From the NCBI GenBank assembly GCA_036676455.1, contig JAKFCW010000126.1:1-64000 (forward strand): a DNA stretch of 64,000 bases. Reading direction: 5' to 3'. Under the pieces are notes generated by a model, which made no database searches, was not told the DNA's origin, and was given only the letters and a program-made list of their open reading frames with translations. The position numbers and the translations under genes are program-made. Shown here piece after piece: positions 1 to 8,705 of this stretch (the stretch's first letter is position 1; each line of letters begins with the position of its first letter). The DNA is from UBA4093 sp036676455. GTDB taxonomy: Bacteria > Cyanobacteriota > Sericytochromatia > S15B-MN24 > UBA4093.

Positions 1-1165
1 GGGCGTGAAGCGCCATGTGGCCCTTCTGGATGCCGGTGGTGGCCAAGGCCCGGATGGCGGCCATGTTCTGCGCGAGGCCCACGGCGAGGATCACCTCGGC
101 GAGCTCGCGGGCGGACTTGGCCCGGACGAACTTGAGGGCGATCTGGGCCATCGGGTGCATCCCGATGGAGCCGCCGACCGTGCCGACGGGCATGGGCAGC
201 TCGATGAAGCCGACCAGGTTGCCGTTCTCGTCGCGGCTCCAGTCGGTCATCGGGCCGTACTGGCCGTCGCGGGCGGCGTAGGCATGTGCCCCCGCCTCGA
301 TGGCACGCCAGTCGTTGCCGGTGGCGATCACCACGGCGTCGATGCCGTTCATGACGCCCTTGTTATGGGTCACGGCGCGGTAGGGGTCGGAGGCGGCGAA
401 GGCATGGGCTTGAATCATGCCCTCGATGACCTCCTCGCCGGTCCAGCCGTCGGTGGCCATCACGCTCGGCGGGATGACGCATTTGGCCCAGGCGAGGCAG
501 GTGTCGGTGTAGTTGGAGAGGATGCGCAGGTAGACCTTGCCGCCGGTCAGCTCCTCGACCCGGGGGGCGATCCCCTCGACCATCGTGTTGATGGTGTTGG
601 CGCCCATGGCGTCCTGGGTGTCGATGTAGAGGTGCAGCACGAGCATGGTGCTGTACTTGGCGCCCGGGTTGTCGTTGAGCAGGCGGACGTCCATGTCGAG
701 GGCGCCGCCGCCGCGCTTGACCATGTTGGGCACGAGGGCGTTCGCCAGCTCGATCAGCTCGTCACGGTGGGTGTAGAGCGCGTTCTTGGCGGCGCGGTAG
801 TCGTTGCAGCCGACGATCTGGACCTGGCCGATCATCACCCGCTCGGTGGAGCCGGCCGTGAAGCCGCCGGCCTCGCGCACCAGCTTCGCCATGAAGGAAC
901 AGGAGGCGACGACCGAGGGCTCCTCGATGGCCATGGGGACGAGGTAGTCCTTGCCGTTGATGAGGAAGTTGAGGCCGACGCCGATCGGCAGGGAGTAGAT
1001 GCCGACGGCGTTCTCGATCATCTTGTCCGCCTGATCGAGCTGAAGCGACCCCTGGCTGCGCAGGGCGTCGATCTCGGAGCGGTCGAGGTCGTAGGTCTCC
1101 GCGAGCTTATCGATCCGCTCATCAATGGAGAGTTTGTAGAAACCGGGAATCCGTGAGCTTTTCAT
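1..1165 (-). CDS. mvaA: Class II hydroxymethylglutaryl-CoA reductase (3' end beyond window)
   Basis: Interconverts HMG-CoA and mevalonate using NAD(P)H, either to make isoprenoid precursors or to break mevalonate down. The reverse strand is open from an ATG at 1165 (MKSSRIPGFYKLSI) to the window edge, 388 residues of an expected ~430. Visible family marks are the substrate/catalytic stretch ENAVGIYSLPIG near the N-terminus (catalytic Glu), the dinucleotide-binding DAMGANTINTM, the DWRAIEAGAHAYAARDG stretch carrying the catalytic Asp, GTVGGSIGMHP, and the C-terminal catalytic His in QKGHMALHA at the very edge. The lack of a membrane anchor and these motifs indicate the soluble class II form. 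A TACAAT -10-like box lies 38 bases upstream. No other mevalonate-pathway gene is in the window, so the direction of the reaction cannot be judged. The forward-strand open frame over this gene is only its complement. Confidence 0.95.
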   Translation of the reverse strand, partial: MKSSRIPGFYKLSIDERIDKLAETYDLDRSEIDALRSQGSLQLDQADKMIENAVGIYSLPIGVGLNFLINGKDYLVPMAIEEPSVVASCSFMAKLVREAGGFTAGSTERVMIGQVQIVGCNDYRAAKNALYTHRDELIELANALVPNMVKRGGGALDMDVRLLNDNPGAKYSTMLVLHLYIDTQDAMGANTINTMVEGIAPRVEELTGGKVYLRILSNYTDTCLAWAKCVIPPSVMATDGWTGEEVIEGMIQAHAFAASDPYRAVTHNKGVMNGIDAVVIATGNDWRAIEAGAHAYAARDGQYGPMTDWSRDENGNLVGFIELPMPVGTVGGSIGMHPMAQIALKFVRAKSARELAEVILAVGLAQNMAAIRALATTGIQKGHMALHA

Positions 1166-1202
1166 GGAATACCTTCATCGCATGCGGGACTGGCCGGAGG
1201 CT

Positions 1203-1231
1203 ATTGTAACCGGATCGGGAGGAAGTTGCCA
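1203..1231 (-). promoter_or_regulatory. Putative promoter of mvaA
   Basis: On the reverse strand TACAAT (1208-1203) is preceded by TGGCAA (1231-1226) with a 17-base spacer; the -35 box matches the consensus poorly (3 of 6). The start codon lies about 38 bases downstream. The same 159-base divergent gap carries a forward TATACT at 1267-1272 that could serve the PHP gene. Confidence 0.35.
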
Positions 1232-1324
1232 GGATTCGCCCGGTGCCTCGGGACGCCAAAATAGCGTATACTAGTCCGGTTCCCCTGCGAGGGGGCAGGA
1301 GCGGCACGACCCCCGGAGAACGCT

Positions 1325-2125
1325 GTGCTGGGACCGATCACCGACTACCACGTCCACGTCGAACGTGGCCCCTACACGCTGGAATGGCTGGAGCAGTTCG
1401 TCCGCCAGGCCGCCAAGGCCGGCGTGAGCGAGCTCGGCATCTCCGAGCACGCCTACCGCTTCACGCAGACCCGCCACCTCCTCAGCAACCCATGGGTTGA
1501 AAAGCGCAAGACCGAGGACCTGGACGCCTACCTGGGCCTCCTGCAGGCGGCGCGCAAGCAGGGCGTCCGGGTCAAGATCGGCATCGAGATGGACGTCATG
1601 CCCGACAACATGGACGCCATGCGCGACTTCCTCGCCGCGTATTCCTTCGACTACGCGATCGGCTCGATCCACTGGCTCGGCGGCTTCGGCTTCGACCTCG
1701 ACGAGATGCGCGAGCAGTGGGAGCAGAACCGGATCGAGGACGTCTACGACACCTACTTCTCGCAGCTCGAGGCGCTGATCGCTGCGCGCCCGGTGGATAT
1801 CATCGGCCACGCGGACGTCATCAAGGTCTTCGGCTTCAAGGCGCCGGAGGTGGCTGCGCGCTGGTACGAGGCGCTCACGCCCATGATTCAGCGCTCGGGG
1901 ATGGCCGTCGAGGTCAGCACGGCGGGCTGGCGCAAGCCCGTCGGCGAGATTTACCCGGCGCCCGAATGGTTGCGCCGGCTGGCGGACGCGCGCGTCCCCA
2001 TGGTGCTGTCCTCGGATGCCCACCGGCCGGAGGACGTCGGCGCCTTGTATCCGCAAGCCCTCGACATGCTCCGAGCGCTGGGTGTGCCCCGCTTGGCGAC
2101 GTTCACGGAAAGGAAGATGACTTGA
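1325..2125 (+). CDS. PHP-domain phosphoesterase (histidinol-phosphatase-like)
   Basis: A 266-residue stand-alone PHP-fold metal-dependent phosphoesterase. The metal-binding motifs are present in order: DYHVHVE at the N-terminus, SEHAYRF, GIEMDVM, GSIHWL, GHADVIKVFG and SSDAHRPEDVG near the C-terminus. This is the layout of HisK-type histidinol-phosphatases, which dephosphorylate histidinol phosphate, but no histidine-biosynthesis genes are nearby, so the substrate remains open. The start is a GTG with CCCGGAG upstream. It ends two bases before apt, suggesting co-transcription with that purine-salvage gene; a role in nucleotide or sugar-phosphate hydrolysis is equally possible. Confidence 0.85.
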   Translation: MLGPITDYHVHVERGPYTLEWLEQFVRQAAKAGVSELGISEHAYRFTQTRHLLSNPWVEKRKTEDLDAYLGLLQAARKQGVRVKIGIEMDVMPDNMDAMRDFLAAYSFDYAIGSIHWLGGFGFDLDEMREQWEQNRIEDVYDTYFSQLEALIAARPVDIIGHADVIKVFGFKAPEVAARWYEALTPMIQRSGMAVEVSTAGWRKPVGEIYPAPEWLRRLADARVPMVLSSDAHRPEDVGALYPQALDMLRALGVPRLATFTERKMT

Positions 2126-2127
2126 CC

Positions 2128-2670
2128 ATGCAGACCGCGGGAGATGAACGGCTTCAGGAGGGACTCAAGGAGCTGATCCGGGACGTGCCGGATTACCCGA
2201 AGCCCGGCATCGTCTTCAAGGACATCACGCCGCTGCTGAAGCATGCCGAGGCCTTCGACCGGGTGGTGCGGGCGATCGCCGACCACTACCGCGATCAGCG
2301 GATCGACTACGTCGTGGGCGTCGAGTCCCGCGGCTTCATCTTCGGAGCGGCGGTGGCCACCGCCCTGCGCGCCGGCTTCATCCCGGTCCGCAAGCCGGGC
2401 AAGCTGCCCCATCACACGCACCGCTGCGAGTATGCCCTCGAGTACGGCACCGACTCCCTGGAGATCCACCAGGATGCCGTCGAGACGGGCAAGCGCGTGC
2501 TGATCGTCGATGACGTGCTCGCGACCGGCGGCACGGCGGCAGCGGCGATCGAGCTGGTGCAGCGCACGGGCGGCCAGGTCGCAGGCCTCGCCTTCCTGAT
2601 GGAGCTGGGCTTCCTCAACGGCCGCGAGAAGCTTGCCGGCCTCGACGTCCTCTCGCTGCTGACCTACTAG
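2128..2670 (+). CDS. apt: Adenine phosphoribosyltransferase
   Basis: Converts adenine and PRPP to AMP and pyrophosphate in purine salvage; soluble cytoplasmic enzyme. The 180-residue length is normal for the family. The N-terminal VPDYPKPGIVFKDITPLL signature of bacterial APRT is intact, followed by GVESRGFIFGAA and the PRPP-binding loop VLIVDDVLATGGTA around residues 125-140. The ATG was chosen because AAGGAAG sits just upstream and the protein begins at the usual place; the open frame extends further upstream only as overlap with the PHP gene. It lies 2 bases downstream of that gene and 2 bases upstream of the next one, so the three probably form one transcript. Confidence 0.96.
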   Translation: MQTAGDERLQEGLKELIRDVPDYPKPGIVFKDITPLLKHAEAFDRVVRAIADHYRDQRIDYVVGVESRGFIFGAAVATALRAGFIPVRKPGKLPHHTHRCEYALEYGTDSLEIHQDAVETGKRVLIVDDVLATGGTAAAAIELVQRTGGQVAGLAFLMELGFLNGREKLAGLDVLSLLTY

Positions 2671-2672
2671 CC

Positions 2673-3809
2673 ATGGTAGTCATGCTTCGACGGATCTTCC
2701 TTCTAGGCGCCCTGGCGCTGGGTTTGGCCGGCATCACGCCGGAGGCGGCCCAGGCCATCACCTTCCGGGCGGGTGACGACGTCGAGATTCCGGTCGGAAC
2801 GGTCATCGCCGACGATCTCTACGTGGCGGGCGGAGACGTCCGGATTCGGGGCCGGGTGGACGGCGACCTGGTGGTGATGGGCGGCAACGTCACGGTGAGC
2901 GGGGACGTGCGCGACGATCTGATCGCCGCGGGCGGCCAGGTGAACGTCTCGGGCGCGGTCGGCGAGACCATCCGGGCGGCCGGCGGTACGATCACGGTCG
3001 CGGGCCCCGTTGGTCGGGACCTGATCTTGGCGGGCAACCATCTGACTCAGCTCGCGAGTTCGCATGCCTCGGGATCCGCGATCCTGACCGGCCGGGACAT
3101 CGCCGTGCGCGGGACGACGGCGGGCACGCTGCAGGCGAAGGGCGACACGGTCCTGATCGATGGCCGGGTCGGGGGCGCGGAGGTGAGCGCCGACGACGTG
3201 ACCGTGACGGCGGGGGCGCGCATCGACGGGCCGCTGGCTTACTCCTCTCCGCGCGAGGCCGACGTGCGGCCGGGCGCGACGATCACGGGCCCCGTGACGC
3301 GCGAGGGGAACGAGGCGACGTGGACCTGGCAGGTTCCCGGCTGGGTGGGGCGGATCGTCCTCTACATGGTGGGCGCGCTGGCGGGCGTCTTGCTGGCGCT
3401 GATCATGCCCGGAGTCCTGACGGCGACCGGGCGCGAGCTGCGTCGCAGCCCCTGGCTGGCCCTGGCGGCCGGGGCCGGCATCCTCTTCGGCGTGCCGATC
3501 CTGGCGGTGATCCTGATGGTCACGATCATCGGCATCCCGCTGGCGCTGAGCCTGCTCACCTTCTACGCGCTGGGCCTCTACTTCGCCTGGGTGCTCGCGG
3601 CCATCGCCGTGGGCGAGCTGATCCTGCTGCGGGTTCCCATCCGCAGCCTGCGCCTCAAGATGGTCGGCGCGGCGCTCTTGGGCGTGCTGGTGCTGCTGCT
3701 CTTGCAGGCGATTCCCTGGGTAGGCGGACTCATCGCCGTGCTCGCCCTGATGGCGGGCTTCGGCGCGCCGGCGGTGGCCTTCGCCTACCGCCTCGCGCGC
3801 GGATCCTGA
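2673..3809 (+). CDS. Exported beta-helix (bactofilin-like) and membrane-domain protein
   Basis: 378 residues with three parts: a signal peptide (RRIFLLGALALGLAG, ending near AQA), about 170 residues of short Gly/Val/Asp-rich repeats such as GGDVRIRGRVDGDLVVMGG and GGNVTVSGDV, and a C-terminal region of three to four hydrophobic helices (from about residue 225). The repeats are what polymer-forming cytoskeletal (bactofilin-type) beta-helices look like, but bactofilins are normally cytosolic and lack a signal peptide. Here the helix is predicted to be outside the inner membrane and anchored by the C-terminal segments. Function is not known; a scaffold at the cell envelope is an inference. The start is poorly defined: no clear ribosome binding site, but translational coupling to apt (2-base gap) is likely; ATG at 2682 is the alternative. 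It ends one base from the convergent CBS gene. Confidence 0.75.
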   Translation: MVVMLRRIFLLGALALGLAGITPEAAQAITFRAGDDVEIPVGTVIADDLYVAGGDVRIRGRVDGDLVVMGGNVTVSGDVRDDLIAAGGQVNVSGAVGETIRAAGGTITVAGPVGRDLILAGNHLTQLASSHASGSAILTGRDIAVRGTTAGTLQAKGDTVLIDGRVGGAEVSADDVTVTAGARIDGPLAYSSPREADVRPGATITGPVTREGNEATWTWQVPGWVGRIVLYMVGALAGVLLALIMPGVLTATGRELRRSPWLALAAGAGILFGVPILAVILMVTIIGIPLALSLLTFYALGLYFAWVLAAIAVGELILLRVPIRSLRLKMVGAALLGVLVLLLLQAIPWVGGLIAVLALMAGFGAPAVAFAYRLARGS

Positions 3810-3810
3810 C

Positions 3811-4347
3811 TCAGTCCTGGGACTCTTGCCGCTCGCTCCACTGCAGCATCGCCTGCACGATGTGGCGCCGCGTCAACAGGCCGATCATCTGACCCTCCGC
3901 GTTGACGACCGGCAAGGCCCGCACGTGCTTGGAGATCATCAGCTCGGCGGCGTCCTGCAGCGACTCGTCCGGCGCGATCGTCACGACGTCCGGCGTCATC
4001 AGGTCCCTGACTCGCTTGGCCATGGCCTTCTCGGCCCGGTGATCCCCCTGCCCGAACAGGCCGCGCAGGCCATCGAGGATCTTGCCGTGCGGGAAGTTGA
4101 TCCGGCTCAGGAGGTCGTCCTCGCTCACGATCCCGATCACCTTCAGATTCCGGTCCACCACCGGCATCAGGTCGATCCGCTCCTGGACCATCGCCTGCGC
4201 CACCTCGTAGGGCGTCGCTTCCGGCGAGGTCGCCAGGATGTCGCTGCTCATCGCGTCGCGGACCAGGCGGTCCATGGTCGGAGCGTACGACTCGAAGAAC
4301 GGGGTGACGACGAAACGCTCGCTGGGACGCACCCGTTGCACGCGCAT
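3811..4347 (-). CDS. CBS-domain pair protein
   Basis: 178-residue soluble protein made of two CBS motifs (about residues 30-85 and 110-165) separated by a linker. The first begins VRDAMSSDILATSP, the second VRDLMTPDVVTIAP, both in the standard form (D-x-M-[ST]-x-[DP]). Such stand-alone CBS pairs bind adenosine nucleotides and act as energy or redox sensors by contacting partner proteins. No enzymatic domain is attached, so the partner is unknown. The start at 4347 is chosen for the strong GAGAGGAGG sequence 6-8 bases upstream; an ATG 12 codons further upstream lacks one. Confidence 0.85.
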   Translation of the reverse strand: MRVQRVRPSERFVVTPFFESYAPTMDRLVRDAMSSDILATSPEATPYEVAQAMVQERIDLMPVVDRNLKVIGIVSEDDLLSRINFPHGKILDGLRGLFGQGDHRAEKAMAKRVRDLMTPDVVTIAPDESLQDAAELMISKHVRALPVVNAEGQMIGLLTRRHIVQAMLQWSERQESQD

Positions 4348-4459
4348 GGAGACCTCCTCTCGGGACTCTCGGTCGGGTTTCACGGTCGGCTTTCACCGGC
4401 GCGAACCCCCCTCGCGACTGATCGCTCTCCGATCGCCCTCGCGATCGGGCCCAGCCCCC

Positions 4460-4488
4460 AAACTAGCGGGTCGCGACGAGGGAGCCAA
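4460..4488 (-). promoter_or_regulatory. Putative promoter of the CBS gene
   Basis: Reverse-strand TTGGCT (4488-4483) and TAGTTT (4465-4460) are separated by 17 bases. The predicted leader would be about 105 bases. The 295-base divergent gap 4348-4642 otherwise holds only the secG promoter and unexplained GC-rich sequence. Confidence 0.3.
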
Positions 4489-4543
4489 TGGCCGTTCTGA
4501 CGAAAGGGGGGCCGCGGTGCGAGCAGGCCTGCCGGCTCGCGGT

Positions 4544-4573
4544 TTGACCGGGCTTGGCCCCCTGTGATATACC
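4544..4573 (+). promoter_or_regulatory. Putative promoter of secG
   Basis: TTGACC (4544-4549) followed after 18 bases by TATACC (4568-4573), about 70 bases before the secG start. The -35 box matches the consensus at five of six positions. Confidence 0.45.
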
Positions 4574-4642
4574 ATAGGTGGGACACTCCCCGTGTCGCCT
4601 CGACTCCCTGGTCGACCCCCTCGCCATCGCAAAAGGATCGCC

Positions 4643-4882
4643 ATGTCGTTCATTCAAGTCTTCCTGCTCGTTTGCCAAGCCCTGCTCTCCGTCGGCCTGA
4701 TCGTGGCCGTCCTCTTGCATTCGGCCAAGGGTGAGGGCCTCGCGGGCATCGGCGGCCAGGCGCACGTCTTCGGCAGCCAGAAGGGCGTGGAGGCCGGCCT
4801 CAACAAGATCACCGCGGGCCTTGCCGTTTGCTGGTTCCTGGTGGCGATCGCCCTCGCCATGCTGGGTCGTACTGGCGCCTAG
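4643..4882 (+). CDS. secG: Preprotein translocase subunit SecG
   Basis: 79-residue inner-membrane protein with the two helices of SecG (about residues 3-23 and 55-75). Between them is the family signature: a VLLHSAKGEGLAGIGG segment followed by FGSQKGVEAGLNKIT. SecG assists SecYEG in moving preproteins across the membrane. The ATG at 4643 follows AAAAGGA. It lies 31 bases upstream of the first peptide-binding lipoprotein gene and may share its transcript, though the products are functionally unrelated. Confidence 0.93.
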   Translation: MSFIQVFLLVCQALLSVGLIVAVLLHSAKGEGLAGIGGQAHVFGSQKGVEAGLNKITAGLAVCWFLVAIALAMLGRTGA

Positions 4883-4913
4883 TTCCCCCTCTGTGACCGA
4901 AAAGGCGGAATCG

Positions 4914-6734
4914 ATGAAGAAGACCCCCCGCGCCGTCATTGCCGGCGCCCTTGGCGTGTTCATGCTCGCCGGCTGCTCCTCTGCCGACAAGCCCTCCGCA
5001 CAGTCCCCGTCAAAGGCCGTCGCCGCCAAGATCGACGTCGAGCCCGCCAAGGTCCAGGCCGGTCCTGTCGGCAAGTTCGGTGGCCGCCTCTCGGTCGGAG
5101 GCTCCGACCCCAAGACCTTCAACCCCTTGCTCGCCCAGGAGACCTCGTCGTCCACGCCCATGAGCCTGGTCTTCGACGGCCTCACCACCACCAACGGCGA
5201 GACCGGAGAACCCGAAGGTGCGCTCGCCTACCAGTGGCAGGTCTCACCCGACGGCCTCACCTACACCTTCGACCTCCGCAAGAACCTCAAGTGGTCCGAC
5301 GGCCAACCCCTGACCGCCGACGACGTCGTCTTCACCTTCAACGACCTCGTCGCCAACCCCAAGATCCCCTCGGACTGGGGTGACGTCATCAAGGTCGACG
5401 GCAAGCTGCCCAAGGTGGCCAAGGTCGACGTGGACACCGTCTCCATCACCACTGCCAAGGTCCACGCCCCGTTCCTGCGCGTGATCGGCGCCATCGCCAT
5501 CCTGCCCAAGCACGTCCTGGGTCCCACCGTCCAGCAAACGGACAAGACCGGCGCGCCCAAGTTCAACCTGACCTGGGGCCTCGACACCCAGGACCTCTCG
5601 ACCATCGTCGGCTCTGGCCCCTTCACGTACAAGGAGTACAAGGTCGCCCAGCGCCTGGTCATGACCCGCAACCCCAACTACTGGCGGGTCAACGAAGCTG
5701 GCGATCGCCTCCCCTACTTCGACGAGGTCATCTTCCAGGCCACCAAGGACCAGGACTCGGCTCTGCTCAAGTTCCAGGGCGGCGAAACCGACATCCACAT
5801 GGCCGACGCCTCCCTGCGCGGCAAGGACTACGCCCTCATGAAGCCCCAGGAGAAGCAGGGCAACTTCACCATTCACAAGGCGGGTGAGGACTTCTCCGTC
5901 AACTTCCTCACCTTCAACCAGAACCGCGACAAGAACCCCAAGGGCAAGCCCAACGTCGACCCCGTCAAGCAGGCCTGGTTCAACGACCTCGCCTTCCGCA
6001 AGGCCGTCGCTCACGCCGTCGACAAGCAAGCCCTGATCAAGAACGTCTACCAGAGCATCGCCGGATCCCTCGACTCGGCGCTGTCCCCGGCGAGCCCCTA
6101 CTACACCGATAAGGTCGCCAAGTACCCCTACGACCTCGCCAAGGCCCAGCAGATCCTCGCCGACGCCGGCTACAAGAAGGATGCCTCGGGCACGCTGCGC
6201 GACCCCAAGGGCAATGCGGTCGCCTTCACCCTCATGACCAACGTCGAGAACCGTGAACGCCTCACGGTGGCCGACACCCTCAAGACCGACCTCGGCAAGC
6301 TCGGCATGGCGATCAAGGTTCAGCCCATGCAGTTCAACACCCTGATCGAGAAGACCGACTCGTCCCTGGACTGGGAAGCCATCGTCATGGGCTTCACCGG
6401 CAGCCTGGACCCCGCGCTGGGCAGCAATATCTGGAAGTCCGACGGCCGCCTGCACATGTTCAACATGAACCAGAAGACGCCCGCGACCCCCTGGGAAGCC
6501 AAGATCGACAAGATCTTCGACGAGGCGGCCACCACCCTCGACGAGAACAAGCGTAAGGAACTCTACGCCGAGTTCCAGGCCATCGTCGCGGAGAACCTGC
6601 CCTACATCTACACCACCAACCGGATTGCGCTCTACCCGATTCGCAACACGCTTGGCAACGTGAAGATCACCAAGCTCACCCCGATGAGCGGGATGAACCC
6701 CATCTGGAACCTCTACGAAGTCTATCGGAAGTAG
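4914..6734 (+). CDS. Oligopeptide-type ABC transporter substrate-binding lipoprotein (copy 1)
   Basis: 606-residue family 5 solute-binding protein. A lipoprotein signal (KKTPRAVIAGALGVFMLAGC, Cys at ~20-21) anchors it, followed by a low-complexity Ala/Lys/Pro linker. The family 5 fold shows FGGRLSVGG, the family signature around WSDGQPLTADDVVFTFND, NPNYWR, and a C-terminal segment with FRKAVAHAVDK and LPYIYTTNR. It captures peptides, nickel or other small solutes outside the inner membrane for delivery to a DppB/DppC-type channel. The next gene is a clear paralogue, including the identical PLTADDVVFTFND stretch. The start follows AAAGGCGGAA. Confidence 0.92.
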   Translation: MKKTPRAVIAGALGVFMLAGCSSADKPSAQSPSKAVAAKIDVEPAKVQAGPVGKFGGRLSVGGSDPKTFNPLLAQETSSSTPMSLVFDGLTTTNGETGEPEGALAYQWQVSPDGLTYTFDLRKNLKWSDGQPLTADDVVFTFNDLVANPKIPSDWGDVIKVDGKLPKVAKVDVDTVSITTAKVHAPFLRVIGAIAILPKHVLGPTVQQTDKTGAPKFNLTWGLDTQDLSTIVGSGPFTYKEYKVAQRLVMTRNPNYWRVNEAGDRLPYFDEVIFQATKDQDSALLKFQGGETDIHMADASLRGKDYALMKPQEKQGNFTIHKAGEDFSVNFLTFNQNRDKNPKGKPNVDPVKQAWFNDLAFRKAVAHAVDKQALIKNVYQSIAGSLDSALSPASPYYTDKVAKYPYDLAKAQQILADAGYKKDASGTLRDPKGNAVAFTLMTNVENRERLTVADTLKTDLGKLGMAIKVQPMQFNTLIEKTDSSLDWEAIVMGFTGSLDPALGSNIWKSDGRLHMFNMNQKTPATPWEAKIDKIFDEAATTLDENKRKELYAEFQAIVAENLPYIYTTNRIALYPIRNTLGNVKITKLTPMSGMNPIWNLYEVYRK

Positions 6735-6748
6735 GAGCCATCACACCC

Positions 6749-8563
6749 ATGATCACCCGTAAGGTCAAGCTATTCAGCTCCGCCCTGTTGGGCGCGGCCC
6801 TCATCGCCGGTTGCTCGGGCGGAAAGCCTGAGGCCTCCGCCCCCAAGGGCGGAGAAGCCCCGGTTCCCGCCATCACGACGACCGAACCCAAGGTTCAGCC
6901 CGGCACGATCGGCAAGTATGGCGGCACCCTGCACATGCCCGCCTACGAGGACCCCAAGACCCTCAATCCCGCCCTCGTGACCGACTCGACCTCCGCCCGC
7001 TTCGTGGCCTACACCTTCGAGGGCCTCGTCGAGGAGCAGCCCTTCACCTACCAGATCGAGCCCGCCCTGGCCGCGTCCTGGTCGGTCAGCGACGACAAGA
7101 AGACCTACACCTTCAAGCTCCGCAAGGGCCTGCAGTGGTCGGACGGACAGCCCCTGACCGCCGACGACGTCGTCTTCACCTTTAACGACGTCATCGCCAA
7201 CCCCAAGATCCCGACCGACATCCGCGACGTCATCGAGGTCGACGACCAGCTGCCCACCGTGAAGAAGGTCGACGAGACCACCGTCACCATCTCCACGCCC
7301 AAGCCCTTCGTGCCTTTCCTGCGCCTGATCGGCGGCGTGCCCATCCTCCCGAAGCACGCCCTCGCGAAGACCCTCACCGACACCGACAAGTCCGGCGCGC
7401 CCGTCTTCAACCAGACCTGGGCCATGGACGCCGACATCACCAAGATCGTCTCGAACGGCCCCTGGATCTACGAGACCTACGCGCCGGCCCAGCGCATGGT
7501 CTTCAAGCGCAACCCCAACTACTGGCGCGTGAACGAGCAGAACCAGCCCCTGCCGTACTTCGATCGCCTCGACGTCGCCTTCCTCAAGAACGTCGACACG
7601 GCGCTTCTGAAGTTCCAGGCCGGCGAGACCGACGCCCAGTGGCTGCGCGGCAAGGACTACCCCCTCATGAAGCCGCTGGAGCAGCAGCAGAACTTCACGA
7701 TCGTCAACGGCGGTCCCGACTGGCGCCTCTCGTACTTCGAAGTCAACATCAACGACCGCAAGGATGCCAAGGGCAAGCCCTTCGTCGATCCGGTCAAGTC
7801 GGCCTGGCTGCGTGACGTGCGCTTCCGCCGCGCCCTGGCCCATGCCCTCGACCGCGAGTCGATCAAGAAGCTCGTCCTGCGCAACATGGGCGTCGAGCAG
7901 AACTCGCCCGTATTCCAGAAGAGCCCCTACTTCAGCCCCGATTCCAACGTCCTGTACCCGTACGACCTCGCCAAGGCGGAGGCCCTCCTCACCGAGGCCG
8001 GCTTCAAGAAGGGCGCGGACGGCATCCTCAAGGACGCCAAGGGCAACCCGGTCAAGCTCGAGATGATCCTCGAGACCGGCAGCCCCGAGGGCGAACAGGA
8101 AGCCAACATCTGGAAGACCGATCTCAAGAAGCTCGGCATCGATCTGAAGCTGTCCCCCATGACCTTCAACTCGAAGCTGGATCGGCTCCAGAACACCCAT
8201 GACTGGGAAATCACCATGGGCGCCTTCGGGGCCTCGGTGGATCCCTTCTCGGCGAGCAACCTCTGGAAGAGCTCGGGCCATGCCCACTCGTTCAACCACG
8301 ATCCCAAGACCAAGAAGGCGCACACCGCCTGGGAAGCCCGGATCGACGAGATCCTGGCCGATGCCTCGACCAACTTCGATGAGGATCGCCGCAAGGCTCT
8401 CTACTCCGAGTTCCAGAAGATCCTGACCGAGGAATCGGTCCTGATCTACCGGCCCGTCTTCCTCTACACGGTGGCGGTCCGCAACACCCTGGGCAATGCC
8501 CAGCCGAGTCCGTACAGCAGCCTCGGCAGCTCGTGGAACTCGTGGGAGCTCTACCGTAAATAG
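6749..8563 (+). CDS. Oligopeptide-type ABC transporter substrate-binding lipoprotein (copy 2)
   Basis: 604-residue family 5 solute-binding lipoprotein, signal peptide VKLFSSALLGAALIAGC followed by a short Gly/Lys/Ala linker. It shares its order of motifs with the preceding gene: YGGTLHMP, WSDGQPLTADDVVFTFND, ISTPKPFVPFLRLIGGVPILPKHAL, NPNYWRVNE and FRRALAHALDRESI. The sequences differ enough in the ligand-facing regions that the two may recognise different solutes. It starts 14 bases after copy 1, ends just before a strong hairpin, and lies upstream of two permease genes. What it binds cannot be read from the sequence. Confidence 0.92.
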   Translation: MITRKVKLFSSALLGAALIAGCSGGKPEASAPKGGEAPVPAITTTEPKVQPGTIGKYGGTLHMPAYEDPKTLNPALVTDSTSARFVAYTFEGLVEEQPFTYQIEPALAASWSVSDDKKTYTFKLRKGLQWSDGQPLTADDVVFTFNDVIANPKIPTDIRDVIEVDDQLPTVKKVDETTVTISTPKPFVPFLRLIGGVPILPKHALAKTLTDTDKSGAPVFNQTWAMDADITKIVSNGPWIYETYAPAQRMVFKRNPNYWRVNEQNQPLPYFDRLDVAFLKNVDTALLKFQAGETDAQWLRGKDYPLMKPLEQQQNFTIVNGGPDWRLSYFEVNINDRKDAKGKPFVDPVKSAWLRDVRFRRALAHALDRESIKKLVLRNMGVEQNSPVFQKSPYFSPDSNVLYPYDLAKAEALLTEAGFKKGADGILKDAKGNPVKLEMILETGSPEGEQEANIWKTDLKKLGIDLKLSPMTFNSKLDRLQNTHDWEITMGAFGASVDPFSASNLWKSSGHAHSFNHDPKTKKAHTAWEARIDEILADASTNFDEDRRKALYSEFQKILTEESVLIYRPVFLYTVAVRNTLGNAQPSPYSSLGSSWNSWELYRK

Positions 8564-8574
8564 CCCAAAGCACC

Positions 8575-8602
8575 GTTCCGAGCGGCTTTCGCCGCTCGGA
8601 AC
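8575..8602. terminator. 12-bp perfect hairpin after the binding-protein genes
   Basis: GTTCCGAGCGGC pairs perfectly with GCCGCTCGGAAC around a TTTC loop. There is no T-run after it, so it may reduce rather than stop read-through into the permease genes, or protect the 3' end of the binding-protein mRNA, giving more binding protein than permease. Confidence 0.6.
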
Positions 8603-8603
8603 G

Positions 8604-8612
8604 TGCTACAAT
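8604..8612 (+). promoter_or_regulatory. Possible extended -10 promoter for the permease genes
   Basis: TGCTACAAT has the TG-N-(-10) form of an extended -10 element, directly after the hairpin and about 94 bases before the permease start. No convincing -35 is visible. Confidence 0.35.
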
Positions 8613-8705
8613 CGTGAAATGACCCCTAGAGCGACTAATGCAACCCCGCGTCCTCGCACGCCTGAGCTGGTTTGATTAGAAGCTCTCATCGTTTAGGAGA
8701 GCAGG

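Noticed and set aside
5..1156. 383-codon forward open frame over mvaA
   Set aside because: Gly/Asp/Val-rich shadow of the HMG-CoA reductase; the reverse strand has all its catalytic motifs.
4348..4642. Structured RNA or riboswitch in the divergent gap
   Set aside because: No recognisable riboswitch core; only promoters could be supported.
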